DNA of 64,000 bases, taken from Heterobasidion occidentale (Eukaryota > Basidiomycota > Agaricomycetes > Russulales > Bondarzewiaceae). Below the pieces are notes generated by a model. That model was not told the DNA's origin. It saw nothing but the letters and a program-made list of their open reading frames with translations, and did not search any database. The stretch covers positions 1 to 64,000 of the forward strand of contig JBCAQO010000004.1 of assembly GCA_039111635.1 (NCBI GenBank), written 5' to 3'. A program made the translations under genes and the position numbers. Positions 46,702-56,781 of this stretch are shown here, in pieces; the stretch's first letter is position 1; each line of letters starts with the position of its first letter.

Positions 46702-48601
46702 CTAGCGTCTAGCCGGTGTCGGTGGGCGTGGCATAGGTGGAACCGGGAGTGACGGTAAAGACGGTGATGAGGAGGACTCAGGACTGGTAGGGAAAACCTG
46801 AGGGGATGGTTCCGACGGTGTGTGTGCGTATGTGTCAATGTCTTGCAGAGCGCGGAGCGCGAGTTCGAGCATGACTTTGACTGCGTTGTATATGGCAACG
46901 CGCGGGTTCCGTTCGTCAGGCATTCTCTTTGGGGGTCAAAGAGAGATCTTGGTACAGCTCTGGGTTATTGTACCACTTGCTGTCTAGTAGAGGGGGTGCG
47001 AGTAGAGGGTGGTCAAGGGAGAGTGGGGAGATTCCGCGTGTTGGGCTCTCTAATATAGGCCCTGCTTCGTTTGGTCCTGCTTGGCCAATCTGCTGGGTTT
47101 GAATCTCTTGCCATCGCTGTTCCTCTCTGGATGTTTCTGGTTCCAACTCCGCGATAGGTGATCGGCCAAGATCATCTCTGGTGTCCATGGCATTGGGATC
47201 GATAGTTAATCGGCCAAGATTACTGTCGGTGTCCTTCCATAACAATTCGCTGGTTGGAGTGGTTCTCCAAGGGGCTTCGTTCGTCGAAGCGCTGCCCGCT
47301 GTGCTCGAGTGGGGCGTAGGGTATCCTGTTTCCTGCGGTATCGTAATAGATAGCGCTGGCCGTTCTGTGTGTGTTTAGACTGTCAATATCCATGCCACCT
47401 GGTAGCCGTCCAGGGGTGTCTTTAATTGATAGTTCTTCTAATTCTTCGGTCATGTCGAATTTTTGCTGCTCATCTTCGGAGGTTATCTGTATATCTCCGT
47501 CAGAGTCGGGGGTACTAGGGGTACGAGGGGGTGTGTCCTCGTCTGAGTCGATGTCTCTTGCCGAGACGCACCAGGCGCCGCTTCCATATGGTGTGTATGG
47601 TGTGGGGGGCGTTCGTTTCGCGGGTGCGGAAGAAGGGGTGAGTCCTGTTGACGAGTAGGACATTTCTGATCCTGTCCCTTCTTCTTCTTCGGGGTTCGTG
47701 GAGAGGGGTCCTTTCCTCCATTCTCCATTGACGCTGTCTAGGTCCATGGCGTCTTCGTATTCTTCTCCGTCCGGCGAGTAATCCGAGCCTTCGTCCATGT
47801 AGTCTTCATCGGCGTTTTGATAAGACGTGTCTCCTAATTCCGGTGTGTGAACCGAGCCTTCTTCTGATCCGTCGTCTTCGTCGGCATTTTGACGAAGTGA
47901 ATCTTTTTCCAAGCGAGTCCCTTGGTCATTTGTCTCTCCAGGTCCTTGACTGCGCGGTATCTCCAATTTGATACTTGTTCATCCGCATTCTTCCTGGCCC
48001 ATGTTGATTTCTGGGATTTCCTTGACTCGTGTTTGACTCCAGGGGAATATGTCGATGTGCGAGAGGAAGAGGAAGGGGCCACCTTCGTTTCCTGAGCGCG
48101 TTCGCGTTTATTCGTCTGAGTGCTCTTTCCTAGACTCTCTGTGTCATAGGTGAGGTTCTTCCCTTGTCGATGCATAATGATCTGTCCACTGGGTAACAAT
48201 GGTTGGGCTTTCTTGAGTCCCAACCTGATTTCCGCCGGTGTCGCGCCGGTAGCTAGGAGCCGTCTTCCTAGCTTTGTTTTCCTGAGCTTTCGCCTGTATT
48301 CTTCATCCACCATGGATGCTCGTATGTGTGCGACCGTGGCTCCCGTGGCTAGTAGTTTCTTCCCTATTGGGTGAACGAGTAACTTGCGCCTTATGGATTC
48401 TTCCTGTATAGCGGTTTCTGCCTGTTTAACCGTTAGTCCTGCGCCTAGTAGTTTCTTTCCTGCTGATGTCTGTGTCAGCTTCCGTCTCGAGGTTTCTTCC
48501 TGTATTGTGGTCTCCGCTTGTTTGACCGTTAAACCTGCGTCGAGTAGTTTCTTCCCTGCCGAGGTCTTCATTAGCCGAATTTGTCTGTCGCACAGTTCCA
48601 C
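46702..48601 (-). CDS. Element A extra ORF between pol and 3' LTR, with 32-residue repeats
   Basis: It starts at 48601 (MELCDRQIRLMKTSAGKKLL) and carries four tandem units of about 32 residues built on GKKLL.AG.TVKQAET and RRKL; later units read GKKLLATGATVAHI and GRRLLATGATPAEI. A basic, Ser-rich stretch follows, then a long acidic part (ADEDDGSEEGSVHTP, DYSPDGEEYEDAMDLD). The reading frame shifts at a T5 run on the plus strand (47904-47908), where one extra base would join the frames, and again before 47220. The tail ends near 46702 in a Pro/Ser-rich peptide. Function unknown; the position is that of accessory ORFs in some chromoviruses. It may encode a helical-repeat scaffold. Confidence 0.55.
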
Positions 48602-49410
48602 TATCTGGTTTCTGTCGAGTGCGAGTTGTAATTCCCGAGTAGACGGCCCATGCCTCGGACTGCCAGTGGGTATTTCCTGTGGAAGTCGCTAACTTCCTCC
48701 TTTGCGTTCTTGACCGCGTCCGCTGATTCCCATGAGTTGTCGGATTCCGGGTACCCTTTCCATTTGACTAGGTATTGTAGGGTCTTCCAACGTCCAAAGC
48801 GGCGGGATGCTATAATTCTTTCGACCTCAAATTCTTCCTGTCCTTCGATGAGGTCGGGTGGAGGTTTCCTATAGTTTGGACCGTGAGTGGTGTTCTCCTT
48901 GTACATGGTTAACCGCGAGGCATGGAAGACGTTGTGTATCTTCCTCCAATTCTTCGGCAACTCTAGCCGATAGTTAACCGTTCCTATGGTGTCCAAAATC
49001 TTGAATGGCCCAAATCTTTTTGGCCTTAACTTCTCCGAGGGGTGATCCGTGTGTATGTTCTTTCCGTCGAGCCATACTTGATCGCCTTTCTTGAATGGGG
49101 GAAGTTCTACCCCAAACTTGTCGTGCTGAGTCTTCATGGATTCTGCTGCAATTTCCAAACTGGCCTTTGCTTCTTGCTGTGCTTTCTTTAACAGTTCTAG
49201 GTGCTTGTCGGCAGTGGGTACATTTGTGTTTCCGACGATTGCAGGGTAAGCTCTTGGTTGGTATCCATGAAGGAGCTCGAACGGCGAGATCTTTGTCGCC
49301 GAGTGCTGGTGTGAGTTGTGGGCATATTCTGCATAGGGAATAAGTTCGGCCCAGTCGTCCTGTGTGGAGCTGCAAAATGCCCTGAGGTATTGCTCCAGTT
49401 CCTGGTTCAT
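48602..49410 (-). CDS. Element A integrase C-terminal part and chromodomain
   Basis: It begins at the catalytic Glu region (MNQELEQYLRAFCSS), then KSPFELL-like ISPFELLHGYQPRAYP and the GPF/Y-type RFGPFKIL. Next is HNVFHASRLTMYKE. It ends in a chromodomain: EEFEVERIIASRR, LQYLVKWKGYPESDNSWE. The chromodomain places the element in the chromoviruses; such domains target insertion by reading methylated histone H3. It is joined out of frame to the upstream integrase part at 48974-50125. Confidence 0.85.
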
Positions 49411-50125
49411 CCGTTCCGTTGCTCCATCCGTCTGTGGGTGGGGCCGTGCTAAGGGATGACTTGATTCCTAATTCTTCTAGTAGCGCCTGTGCTACTTTAG
49501 ACGCAAATTGTGTTCCGCGGTCCGAAATTATCTTGTCCGGTAATCCGTACCGTCGCCATGTGTGATCTAAGAGTAATTTCGCCGTTCCGTCGGAATCGAT
49601 CGTCTTCTTGCAAGGGGTGATGATCGTTGTCTTCGTTAACCGATCCGTGACCACGTGTATCGAGTCGTATCCATTTGACTCCGGGAGATCTGTAATAAAA
49701 TCCATTGTGATTGTTCCGAATGGTCGGTCCGGTATCTCCGTAGGTTGTAACGGCACCATTGTCGGGTGTGTGTCGTTCTTCGTTGATTGACATATTGCGC
49801 ATCCTTCCACGTATTGTTGTACCGTGTTAGACATTCCGGGCCAAGTATAGTCTTGACCGACTGACGCCAGGGTACCTCTAACTCCTGGATGTCCCGCTGT
49901 TCGGTTGTCGTGATGCCGTTTGATTATGTCCCTTCGTAGTTCTCCGTTTGACGGTACGTAAACCTTTCCGCGATGTAGTACGAGGCCGTCCTCTTCGTTC
50001 CATTCCTGCAAGCCTTTCTTGAGGGATCTTGGTCCGAGTTCATTGACCTGTTTCAGTATTTCCAATAGCCAGGGGTCTTCCCTGTTTCCTGCTATGATGC
50101 AGTCCCTAAGCTCCGTCTCGATCAT
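48974..50125 (-). CDS. Element A integrase, N-terminal and catalytic part (frameshifted)
   Basis: HHCC zinc-binding site (RHHDNRTAGHPG ... CAICQSTK), then TMDFITDLPES (first Asp) and ISDRGTQFAS (second Asp). Just after SLSTA the sequence loses two bases relative to element B, and the frame leaves integrase; the third catalytic residue is in the overlapping ORF at 48602-49410. The DNA-joining enzyme is therefore split and probably inactive. Confidence 0.85.
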   Translation of the reverse strand: MIETELRDCIIAGNREDPWLLEILKQVNELGPRSLKKGLQEWNEEDGLVLHRGKVYVPSNGELRRDIIKRHHDNRTAGHPGVRGTLASVGQDYTWPGMSNTVQQYVEGCAICQSTKNDTHPTMVPLQPTEIPDRPFGTITMDFITDLPESNGYDSIHVVTDRLTKTTIITPCKKTIDSDGTAKLLLDHTWRRYGLPDKIISDRGTQFASKVAQALLEELGIKSSLSTAPPTDGWSNGTDEPGTGAIPQGILQLHTGRLGRTYSLCRICPQLTPALGDKDLAVRAPSWIPTKSLPCNRRKHKCTHCRQAPRTVKESTARSKGQFGNCSRIHEDSARQVWGRTSPIQERRSSMARRKEHTHGSPLGEVKAKKIWAIQDFGHHRNG

Positions 50126-50214
50126 GGTAACCGCCGTTCTTCCGTTGCCCTAAGGTGGAAGATCTTCTGTGGATCGAGAGGTTCTATCAGATCTGTTGCG
50201 CCGAGATGGACAGA

Positions 50215-51603
50215 TCAGATGTTCGTTGTTTCTGTGAAGGGGGTCCGGGAGTTTGGCTGGGTTGTTTTATCGAAAATTTCCGGCCCGAGGAGGACTTCTC
50301 CCGAATTGTCTAATTCCACCCCCTCTTTATGGTCTGGCCTCCGAGACAGACCGTCTGATTTATTCGTGGTCCCCGCCTTGTGTGTGAGTTTGTAGTCGAA
50401 GCGTGACAAATAAAGCGACCACCGGGCTTGTCGACGATTTAGTTTCTGTGATGTCCTGAACCATTCCAGATTCTTATGATCGGTCCAGACGTCGACCTGG
50501 TGTGTGGCACCTTCCAAGTAATGTCTCCATGCTTCGAACGACCGTACTACCGCCAGAAGTTCCTTGTCGTATATGGGTAGTTTCGTTCTGCGGGTGCGAG
50601 GGATTTCGATATATAGGCACATGGGTGCCACTTGCCGTCCTTGGCCTGTTGCGAGAGTACTGCACCTGTAGCAAAATCAGAGGCATCGCATTCGATGCGG
50701 AATGGCTGTTCCGTATCCGGCATGATTAGTACAGGTGACTCGGTGAATGCCTTCCTAAGCTGTTGGAAGGCCTGCTCGCATCCTGGGGTCCATACCCAGG
50801 CGTGTTCCTTCTGTGTTAACTCGAATAGCGGTCGTGCTACTTTCGAGTAATCCTTTATAAATCTGCGATAAAAATTGCAGAATCCAAGGAAGGACTGTAC
50901 TTCCTTGACGCGAGTGGGCGTCGGCCACTGCGCGATTCCTTCTACCTTGACTGGATCCATTTCCAGGTGTCCATGCGATATGACGTACCCCAAGTACGTC
51001 AGTTTATTCTTGTGGAAATGGCATTTCGATGGCTGCAGGTAGAGATCGTTGTCCTTCAATATTTGGAGGACCTGCCGTACGATTCGGATGTGTTCTTCCA
51101 TGGTCTTGGTGAATACCAAGATGTCGTCCATATAGATCGCAACCTTCCCCGAGTAGATGAGGTCCTTGAAGAGCGAGTTCATCATGGTTTGGAAGGTGGC
51201 CGGCGAGTTCGTTAATCCGAAGTACATGACGAGGGGTTCGTACATTCCTAGATTCGTTAGGAATGCCGCCTTGTGAATATCCTTCTCAAACATCTTTATG
51301 TTGTTGAAACCTGTGTCAACATCCATAAGCGAGAGGTATTCCGCGTCCTTGAGTAGGTCTAAAAGTTCCTGGATTATCGGCAGGGGGTACTTGTTCTTCA
51401 CGGTTATTTCCGTTTAACCGTCGATAATCCATGACTGGCCGCAATTTTCCATTCTTCTTTTTGACGAAAAAGAAGGGTGATGCGATGTGTGACTTGGATT
51501 CCCTGATGAATCCCTTGGCCAGATTTTCCTCTATAAATTTCTTGAGCTCGGCCTGTTCGATAGGACTTAGACTGTAGAGTTTGGGGCGTAACGAGTGTTC
51601 CAT
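50215..51603 (-). pseudogene. Element A reverse transcriptase and RNase H (frameshifted)
   Basis: Three frame pieces. 51316-51603: EHSLRPKLYSLSPIEQ to RPVMDYRRLN. 50547-51401: KNKYPLPIIQELLDLL, LMDVDTGF, AIYMDDILVF (YMDD near 51120-51137), and RNase H start FRIECDASDFATGA. 50215-50631: IYDKELLAVVRSFEAW, WTDHKNLEW, SDGLSRRPDHK. Breaks lie near 51415 (one extra base in CGGAAATAA) and near 50575 (short G run on the plus strand). Order and motifs are standard Ty3/gypsy. Confidence 0.88.
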
Positions 51604-51616
51604 GCCCTCCTTGATG

Positions 51617-53801
51617 TCAATATGATGGTCCCATGGTCTTTCCGGTGGGAGCCGTCCTTTGGGTCGTCCAGTGAATACTTCTTTGTAGTCCCAGTATTCC
51701 TTTGGTACGATTTCTCGAATGATAACTCCGGCTTTCCTTTGCGGCTTCTTCCGCTAAGCGCTGTGAGTTAGTATGCTTGGTCTGTTTCTTTGGTTCCGGC
51801 CCGAGCGGGTCTTCGCGCTTGCCCCTAGGTTGCGACTTATCCTTGAATTCTTTGCGCGCGCCCCAAGGCTGCGACTGATTTTCCTTGTCTTCACGCGTGC
51901 CCCTAGGCCGCGATTTGTCTTCGCGCGTACCCCAAGGTCGCGACTTTTCTTCGCGCATGCCCCAAGGCTGCGACTTTTCCTGGGTTTCGGCTCTGTGGAT
52001 GTCTACTCCTTCCTCGGAGTCGTTGTATAGTTCCAGTGCTTCTAGAGCTCCCGTTTCTAGGTACCTGACGAGGTATACTCCATCTTCGTCTAGGTTCGTG
52101 GAGGAAAGTGCGGGCTTGCCGCTACCGTCTTCCGTTGCATCTTCTTCGGCCCATGTGGGGGCTTCCATTTGTTTAGCCCGAGCGCGAAGATGCGCATTCA
52201 ACCTTCGGGTTGTGAACCCCGGATCTTTAGGTATTGTCCGCGGATGTGGTACTGTGGTGTTTCCCACTTTCCGGCCTGTCCTAGGTATTCCCGCCTTTTG
52301 TGATGGGATGCTGTAGTCCCGGCGCTGATAGCCCTCGACCTCTATCCTGTTCTCCTCGAGGGTGGGGAATATTGTTTTCTTCCTAAAGGCTCTTTTGGCC
52401 TTGACCGGCCCTCCTTGTATTAGACAGGAGGGTGGGCATCTCGTAAGGTGCAGCCCGTAGGCATGCCAGTCGACTTCTGGGTTGTGCTTTAACAACCAGT
52501 CTGTTCCTAGAATCACGTCTTCCTTTCCTATGTCCGAGACAAATAGTAAGGTTCGTTCCTGGTGCGTTCCGCGATTTTCTCCGTGAATGCGAACGCCTAT
52601 GTTTACCCGTGCGGTAATGTTTCCTAGTGATTCTCCTCCCACATGATTTATGGGGATAGGTCGAGTGGGGATAGTCACAACTCGATGTTTCTCTACGAAC
52701 CGGCGATTAATGAAGTTGCCGGTTGCTCCACTGTCGATTAACGCAGTGGTTCTTGCCGTCCTATTGAGTCCTATGAGATCTATCTCAATTCGAAGTGATG
52801 GTGCCCCTGTTTTTACAATTTGAGAGATCGAGGAGATCGAGATGGCTGGTCTGAGATCTTCTTCGACTTCTGCTTCTTCACATAAGTGTGCGATTGGCGA
52901 GAACCGATTGCTTGTCGGAATAGGTGTTGGCTGGCGCCTATCCGAGATCTGTTCCAAGAGATGCTGTATCTCCGAAGCTTCCGTGAGCTTCTTTTCCTGG
53001 TATCGGTTCCGTTCTGGGGTTCCTTGCATCCTTTCCCATAGGGTTTTCTTCGGCTTCTTGTTCCTTCGGTTTGGGCAGTTCCTTGCCCAGTGTCCTGGTT
53101 CACTGCAACTAAAACAAATGTCGTTGTCAGTACCTTCGCGCTTCCTTTTCCTTCCCTGGTATGGCGATAGGATTGGTCTGTAAGCTTCTTGAAAAGCTTC
53201 TTCTTCCATTGACTCCGCGTGCTTCCCTGTTTGAGTTATTAGATCTTCAAAACGATCTGGTACTCCGTCCTGAAGGACTCGCACGGCGAGTTCTTTCTTG
53301 AGTCCCTCAGGTAGTATTTCTTTTTGAGTTGGTCGTCTGCTCTGGCTAGGAGGGCGACCGCCCCGAATCTCTGCGTGTACTGGACCCAATTTCTGTTTCC
53401 TTGAGTGACTTTCAGTAGTCGGTCTGGTACGCTGGGCAGTCGAAAGGCTTTGTCCGGGGGTTCCGGTTCCGGGGTCTTGGCGGTACTCATCTTCGCTGGC
53501 TGGGCGAAGGTTGGAGTAGTGGGGCGTGATCCGGATAGAGATGGGGAACGTAACGTATCCGTCCCTTTCGAGTAGGTATCGATATGGAGGATGATGGAGT
53601 AGCGGTCTGAACAAACTGTCGGTGATTTGGTTAAGCGCACTGCTAATGACCTCGGGTGGTTCTGCTACAAGGGTGATGGAGAGTGTGTGCGTTCGGCGTA
53701 AATCGCCTTCGTGTAAATGGAAGGTGATGACGCCGACGATCTCGGTATTTGGGGAGGGTAGTCCGTCCAGAGTGAGGCAGGGGCAGGTGAGCTCGTTCAA
53801 G
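51617..53801 (-). CDS. Element A leader, truncated gag and protease
   Basis: Open from the 5' LTR edge; no ATG is at the start (TTG at the LTR border). The leader carries TEIVGVITFHLHEGDLRRTH, similar to the second leader module of element B. The gag remnant covers only the C-terminal half (NWVQYTQRFGAVALLA in one frame, then ELAVRVLQDGVPDRFEDL in this one), so the N-terminal capsid region is deleted. Zinc knuckle CFSCSEPGHWARNC near 53080-53120, aspartic protease motif ALIDSGATGNF near 52719-52745. A KSRPWGTRED/KSQPRGKRED tandem repeat follows. The end (TNSQRLAEEAAK) loses frame near 51736. Confidence 0.8.
53788..53801 (-). promoter_or_regulatory. Element A primer-binding-site region
   Basis: CTTGAACGAGCTCA follows the 5' LTR directly; the same 14 bases follow the B 5' LTR (55421-55434). 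The priming tRNA was not identified; self-priming as in Tf1-type elements is possible. Confidence 0.5.
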
Positions 53802-54608
53802 TGTTAAGACCTGGTCTTCGCGCGTGATGTGCCAGGAGGCTCCTGAGTCACTGAGGGACGTGCCAAATCCAAGTACGTCCGATGAAGGCACCAGCGGCTA
53901 CTTGAGTGCGTAATTCGGGATGTACGAGGGATTCGTGATGGTATCGCGTCTCCAGGAATGCACAAAGGTTTTCCCACAGATGTGCAGGTACGACCTGATG
54001 CGGACCTGGATGGCAGTAGATATGCTGCCCACTAAAGTCGAGATAGAATACTGCTAGTCCTGTGTAGAACTCAGCCAGTATTGAGATGACGACTGAGTGG
54101 TTGAGGATGACGATAGAGAGAAGCGCAGGGCAAGTTAAACCGATGTTCAAGCAGATGTTCTATTGACAATCAAGAGTCTGGCCTATTGGCAAAGACTATG
54201 ATATAGCAGAGGTATGGCTAGTACCAAGGGTCAAGAGTAAGAACAGGTGGGGAGTAACAAAGGTGAACGAGCTGGCGATACAGGTATCTGGCTCGTTCTA
54301 TATATACGCGATCCGCTTTAGGGCAAGATCTACAGAAGGTCTGTGCTCAAGGCACCAAATAGAAGTAAACGATCAACGATCGGAGTGATGTAATCTATGA
54401 TGCAATCAGAGAAGCATGATGCAATCAATGATGTCAGTGATGTAACTGATCGTTAACCCAGGAACGAAAGATAAGATAAGATAACTCAAATGTCTGTTGG
54501 TGAAGTCAGGGAGTCGGTCACCGGGTATAGGTCATATCCGTTTGGTCATAGACCACGTGTCATATGATCAGTTGATCATATATCATGTGTTAGGACCGCG
54601 TCCTAACA
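53802..54608 (-). repeat. Element A 5' LTR
   Basis: Matches 45716-46519, but the last 21 bases (54588-54608) are the palindromic tip that is also the first 21 bases of the B LTR. An ORF of 100 codons (53848-54150) is kept. Confidence 0.9.
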
Positions 54609-55420
54609 CGTGCTTCGCACGTGAGTGGATGGGCTGGTCAAGTGCTTCGGACTTGCTGCAGACTCGGACCGCTTTCCATGACTCCTTACCATTTACATGC
54701 TGATGCATGAACGCTGACTTCTGGTTCCTGATTCTTGATGTGGACAGACATTGGTTCCTGACCCCCGTTCCTGGTTCTTGATCGATCGAAGATGTGGATA
54801 GACATTAGTGATCGGATTACTATATTTGGTTATATGGCAGGTCGATGAGGTATTCTAGCTTACGGATCTCGATCGTTGACTTCGGTACCTGAGAAGCGCA
54901 CAGACCAGATCTGGATCCTGCCCTAGACACTTCTGTACGTAAATAGCCAAGATGAGCTTCTAAGAAGCTCAGCTCGTTCACCTGTAATACACTCGATCTC
55001 TGCACTGCACCCGGCGTCTGGCTACCTTCCTAGCCCACGCTTCGTGATCTCTGTCAGATCTGAGAACCTCTTTGCACGGTCTGACGAAGCACTGGACTCG
55101 TCTCCCTTCCCTCCCCTCCCTCTATTCATCCGCTTCTACACCGGGCTAGCTGCCTTCCGCGTTCTCAGTTGGACACCCCCTCGTGTCATCTGTTGGACAG
55201 GAGAAGATCATCCGGTTCCTCCTCATCATCGAGAAGACCTCGAAGATCACCTTCTCAATCTCTTCGAGAACAAAGCCGACAGCGACCCCGAGTTCCTCGA
55301 AAGAGCCCAAAGACGATCCATCGTCTTCATCCATTGGAGTCTACGACTATACGAACCAGTGGAGGTTTAGCCTAGGGACCCTTCGTGCATCGGTGCACGT
55401 GATAGGTCTCCGACCTAACA
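54588..55420 (+). repeat. Element B 5' LTR
   Basis: 833 bp, starts TGTTAGGAC and ends GACCTAACA. It is the reverse complement, with few changes, of 61748-62581. Both tips are palindromic (TGTTAGGAC...GTCCTAACA at the start; TAGGTCTCCGACCTA at the end). Confidence 0.92.
55044..55370 (+). CDS. LTR-embedded ORF, B-type LTR
   Basis: 108 codons, MISVRSENLFARSDEALDSS, RFYTGLAAFRVLSW, DHPVPPHHREDLEDHLLNLF, SDPEFLERAQRRSIVFIHW, ending EPVEV. The inverted LTR copy (61799-62125) differs at three residues (N/K, F/L, F/Y), all tolerated, with no stops. It shares landmarks with the A-type LTR ORF and with the B leader. The stop lies 50 bases before the LTR end, so it could be spliced onto the leader. Function unknown. 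Confidence 0.55.
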   Translation: MISVRSENLFARSDEALDSSPFPPLPLFIRFYTGLAAFRVLSWTPPRVICWTGEDHPVPPHHREDLEDHLLNLFENKADSDPEFLERAQRRSIVFIHWSLRLYEPVEV

Positions 55421-55434
55421 CTTGAACGAGCTCA
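55421..55434 (+). promoter_or_regulatory. Element B primer-binding-site region
   Basis: CTTGAACGAGCTCA directly after the LTR, identical to element A. Confidence 0.5.
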
Positions 55435-56781
55435 TTTATCCCTACTCTATTCAAGCTGGATCCCCAGCAGCGACAGCTCTTTCTCTCATCCGTCAACAAC
55501 ATTCTAGCAATCGCCAACAGGGTAAACCTAACGGCCACCCCAGCAGCGACTCCTCAAGGAAGAATAAACTACCCCGGAGCTATAGAAGTCGCAAGACACC
55601 GGAACCCAGGAAAGGTTTACTCAGGAATAGCCACACTTAGGCTACAACAAGCACCCGAAATATTTATAGACCTCCTTAAAACTGGATATAGATTTTCCGG
55701 GATTTGCTTCGTCAACGAACCAAAGACACCGTTCACCTCACAGATAACGGAGAGCCCGACGTCATCAGAGCAAGGAACTGCGTCGAGACACGACGGAAGA
55801 CCAGACGATTTCCCCGTCGCCGTTATCCCCGATCTCAGAAGAACCATCGCAAGGAATATCGACACAGACGGAATCAGAGCGGAACTCGTCAAGACCAAGG
55901 ATAACAGAGACCACGTCTCAATCCTCATCCACTGGACCTTCTCCTCAACCTAGGAAAAACACACTGGAAGCTCCTAACTCCCCACCAGTCCGAACAGAAA
56001 TTGAAGGGATCATTTTTATTGTCAGAAGAGGAGAGTTCGCCCACAAAACTTATCATCTCCGGACCCTCATCTCAGGACACACATTCTCCGAGATCATCCA
56101 GCTCATCGACCAAATTGATATTTCCATCAACGAAATTATCAAAAGGGACCCAGACTTACAGGAAGCACTACAGGCAGGAAGAAGACAGGCAGTACCCTTC
56201 TTCTTCAAAGAATAAAGAACAACGGACGAAGTCGCAGCGGGATATCCTCCCGGCTATAGAACAGACCCAGCAGAAGTCTACGGAGATTTACCCGAAGACG
56301 TCGACAAGGATCAACTTTATTACGACGAAGGGAAAGAACACTTCTACTACGCGGGATTCCTCACCGGATTCTTCAAAGACCAAGGAAAGAGCGAATACGA
56401 ATACGCAGCTTGGGGAGGAGAGACCGTCCCCGCACGACCCGACCTACACCTTGTTAAGATCGAGGACTACATCGCGAGAAAGACCTTCGACAAGCCTGAA
56501 TCACCAACAAATAGGCATCGTGACTCGCCAAGACCGCACATACATACTCTACCCAGAGAAACAGCCAGTGGAAGTCGAATCTCTAGAAGAAACACGCCCG
56601 CTGCATCCCCCTTACAAGAAACCACTCCCCAAGAAGACTTCCGAGCCCCAACACCGGAGTTTGTCCCCGAACCGGAGTATTTTGAAGCACCAAGTGGAAA
56701 TCCGGAACCACCTAACGATCCAGAGCCCCCGCCCGATACAATGTCGGCAGATACTGGAGGTAATGAGTCCAAGGACCAGCT
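55435..56781 (+). CDS. Element B gag leader, with repeated small domains (broken frame)
   Basis: Three linked frame pieces. The first (open 55426-55953) reads LDPQQRQLFLSSVNN, KVYSGIATLRLQQAPEIF, FPVAVIPDLRRTIARNID, VSILIHWTF. The second (55997-56215) reads TEIEGIIFIVRRGEFAHKT, then RDPDLQEALQAGRRQAVPF. After an in-frame TAA at 56213-56215 the third reads YYDEGKEHFYYAGFLTGFF and a long Pro/Glu-rich linker. The first two resemble each other, the LTR ORF (FYTGLA...DPEFLERAQRRS..FIHW) and the element A leader. No ATG is near the beginning. Role unknown; possibly a matrix-like part of gag. Confidence 0.5.

Larger units (their letters stand above)
45716..54608 (-). mobile_element. Element A: Ty3/gypsy chromovirus, minus strand, degenerate
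   Basis: About 8.9 kb with two LTRs (45716-46519 and 53802-54608), a primer-site-like CTTGAACGAGCTCA just inside the 5' LTR, and a polypurine tract just inside the 3' LTR. Order on the minus strand is leader-gag-protease-RT-RNase H-integrase-chromodomain-extra ORF. Pol shows several frameshifts and a small deletion in integrase. LTRs differ at few positions inside their shared part (one residue in the embedded ORF), so insertion is fairly recent. Flanks show no matching target duplication, as expected if the right end is nested against element B. Confidence 0.9.
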
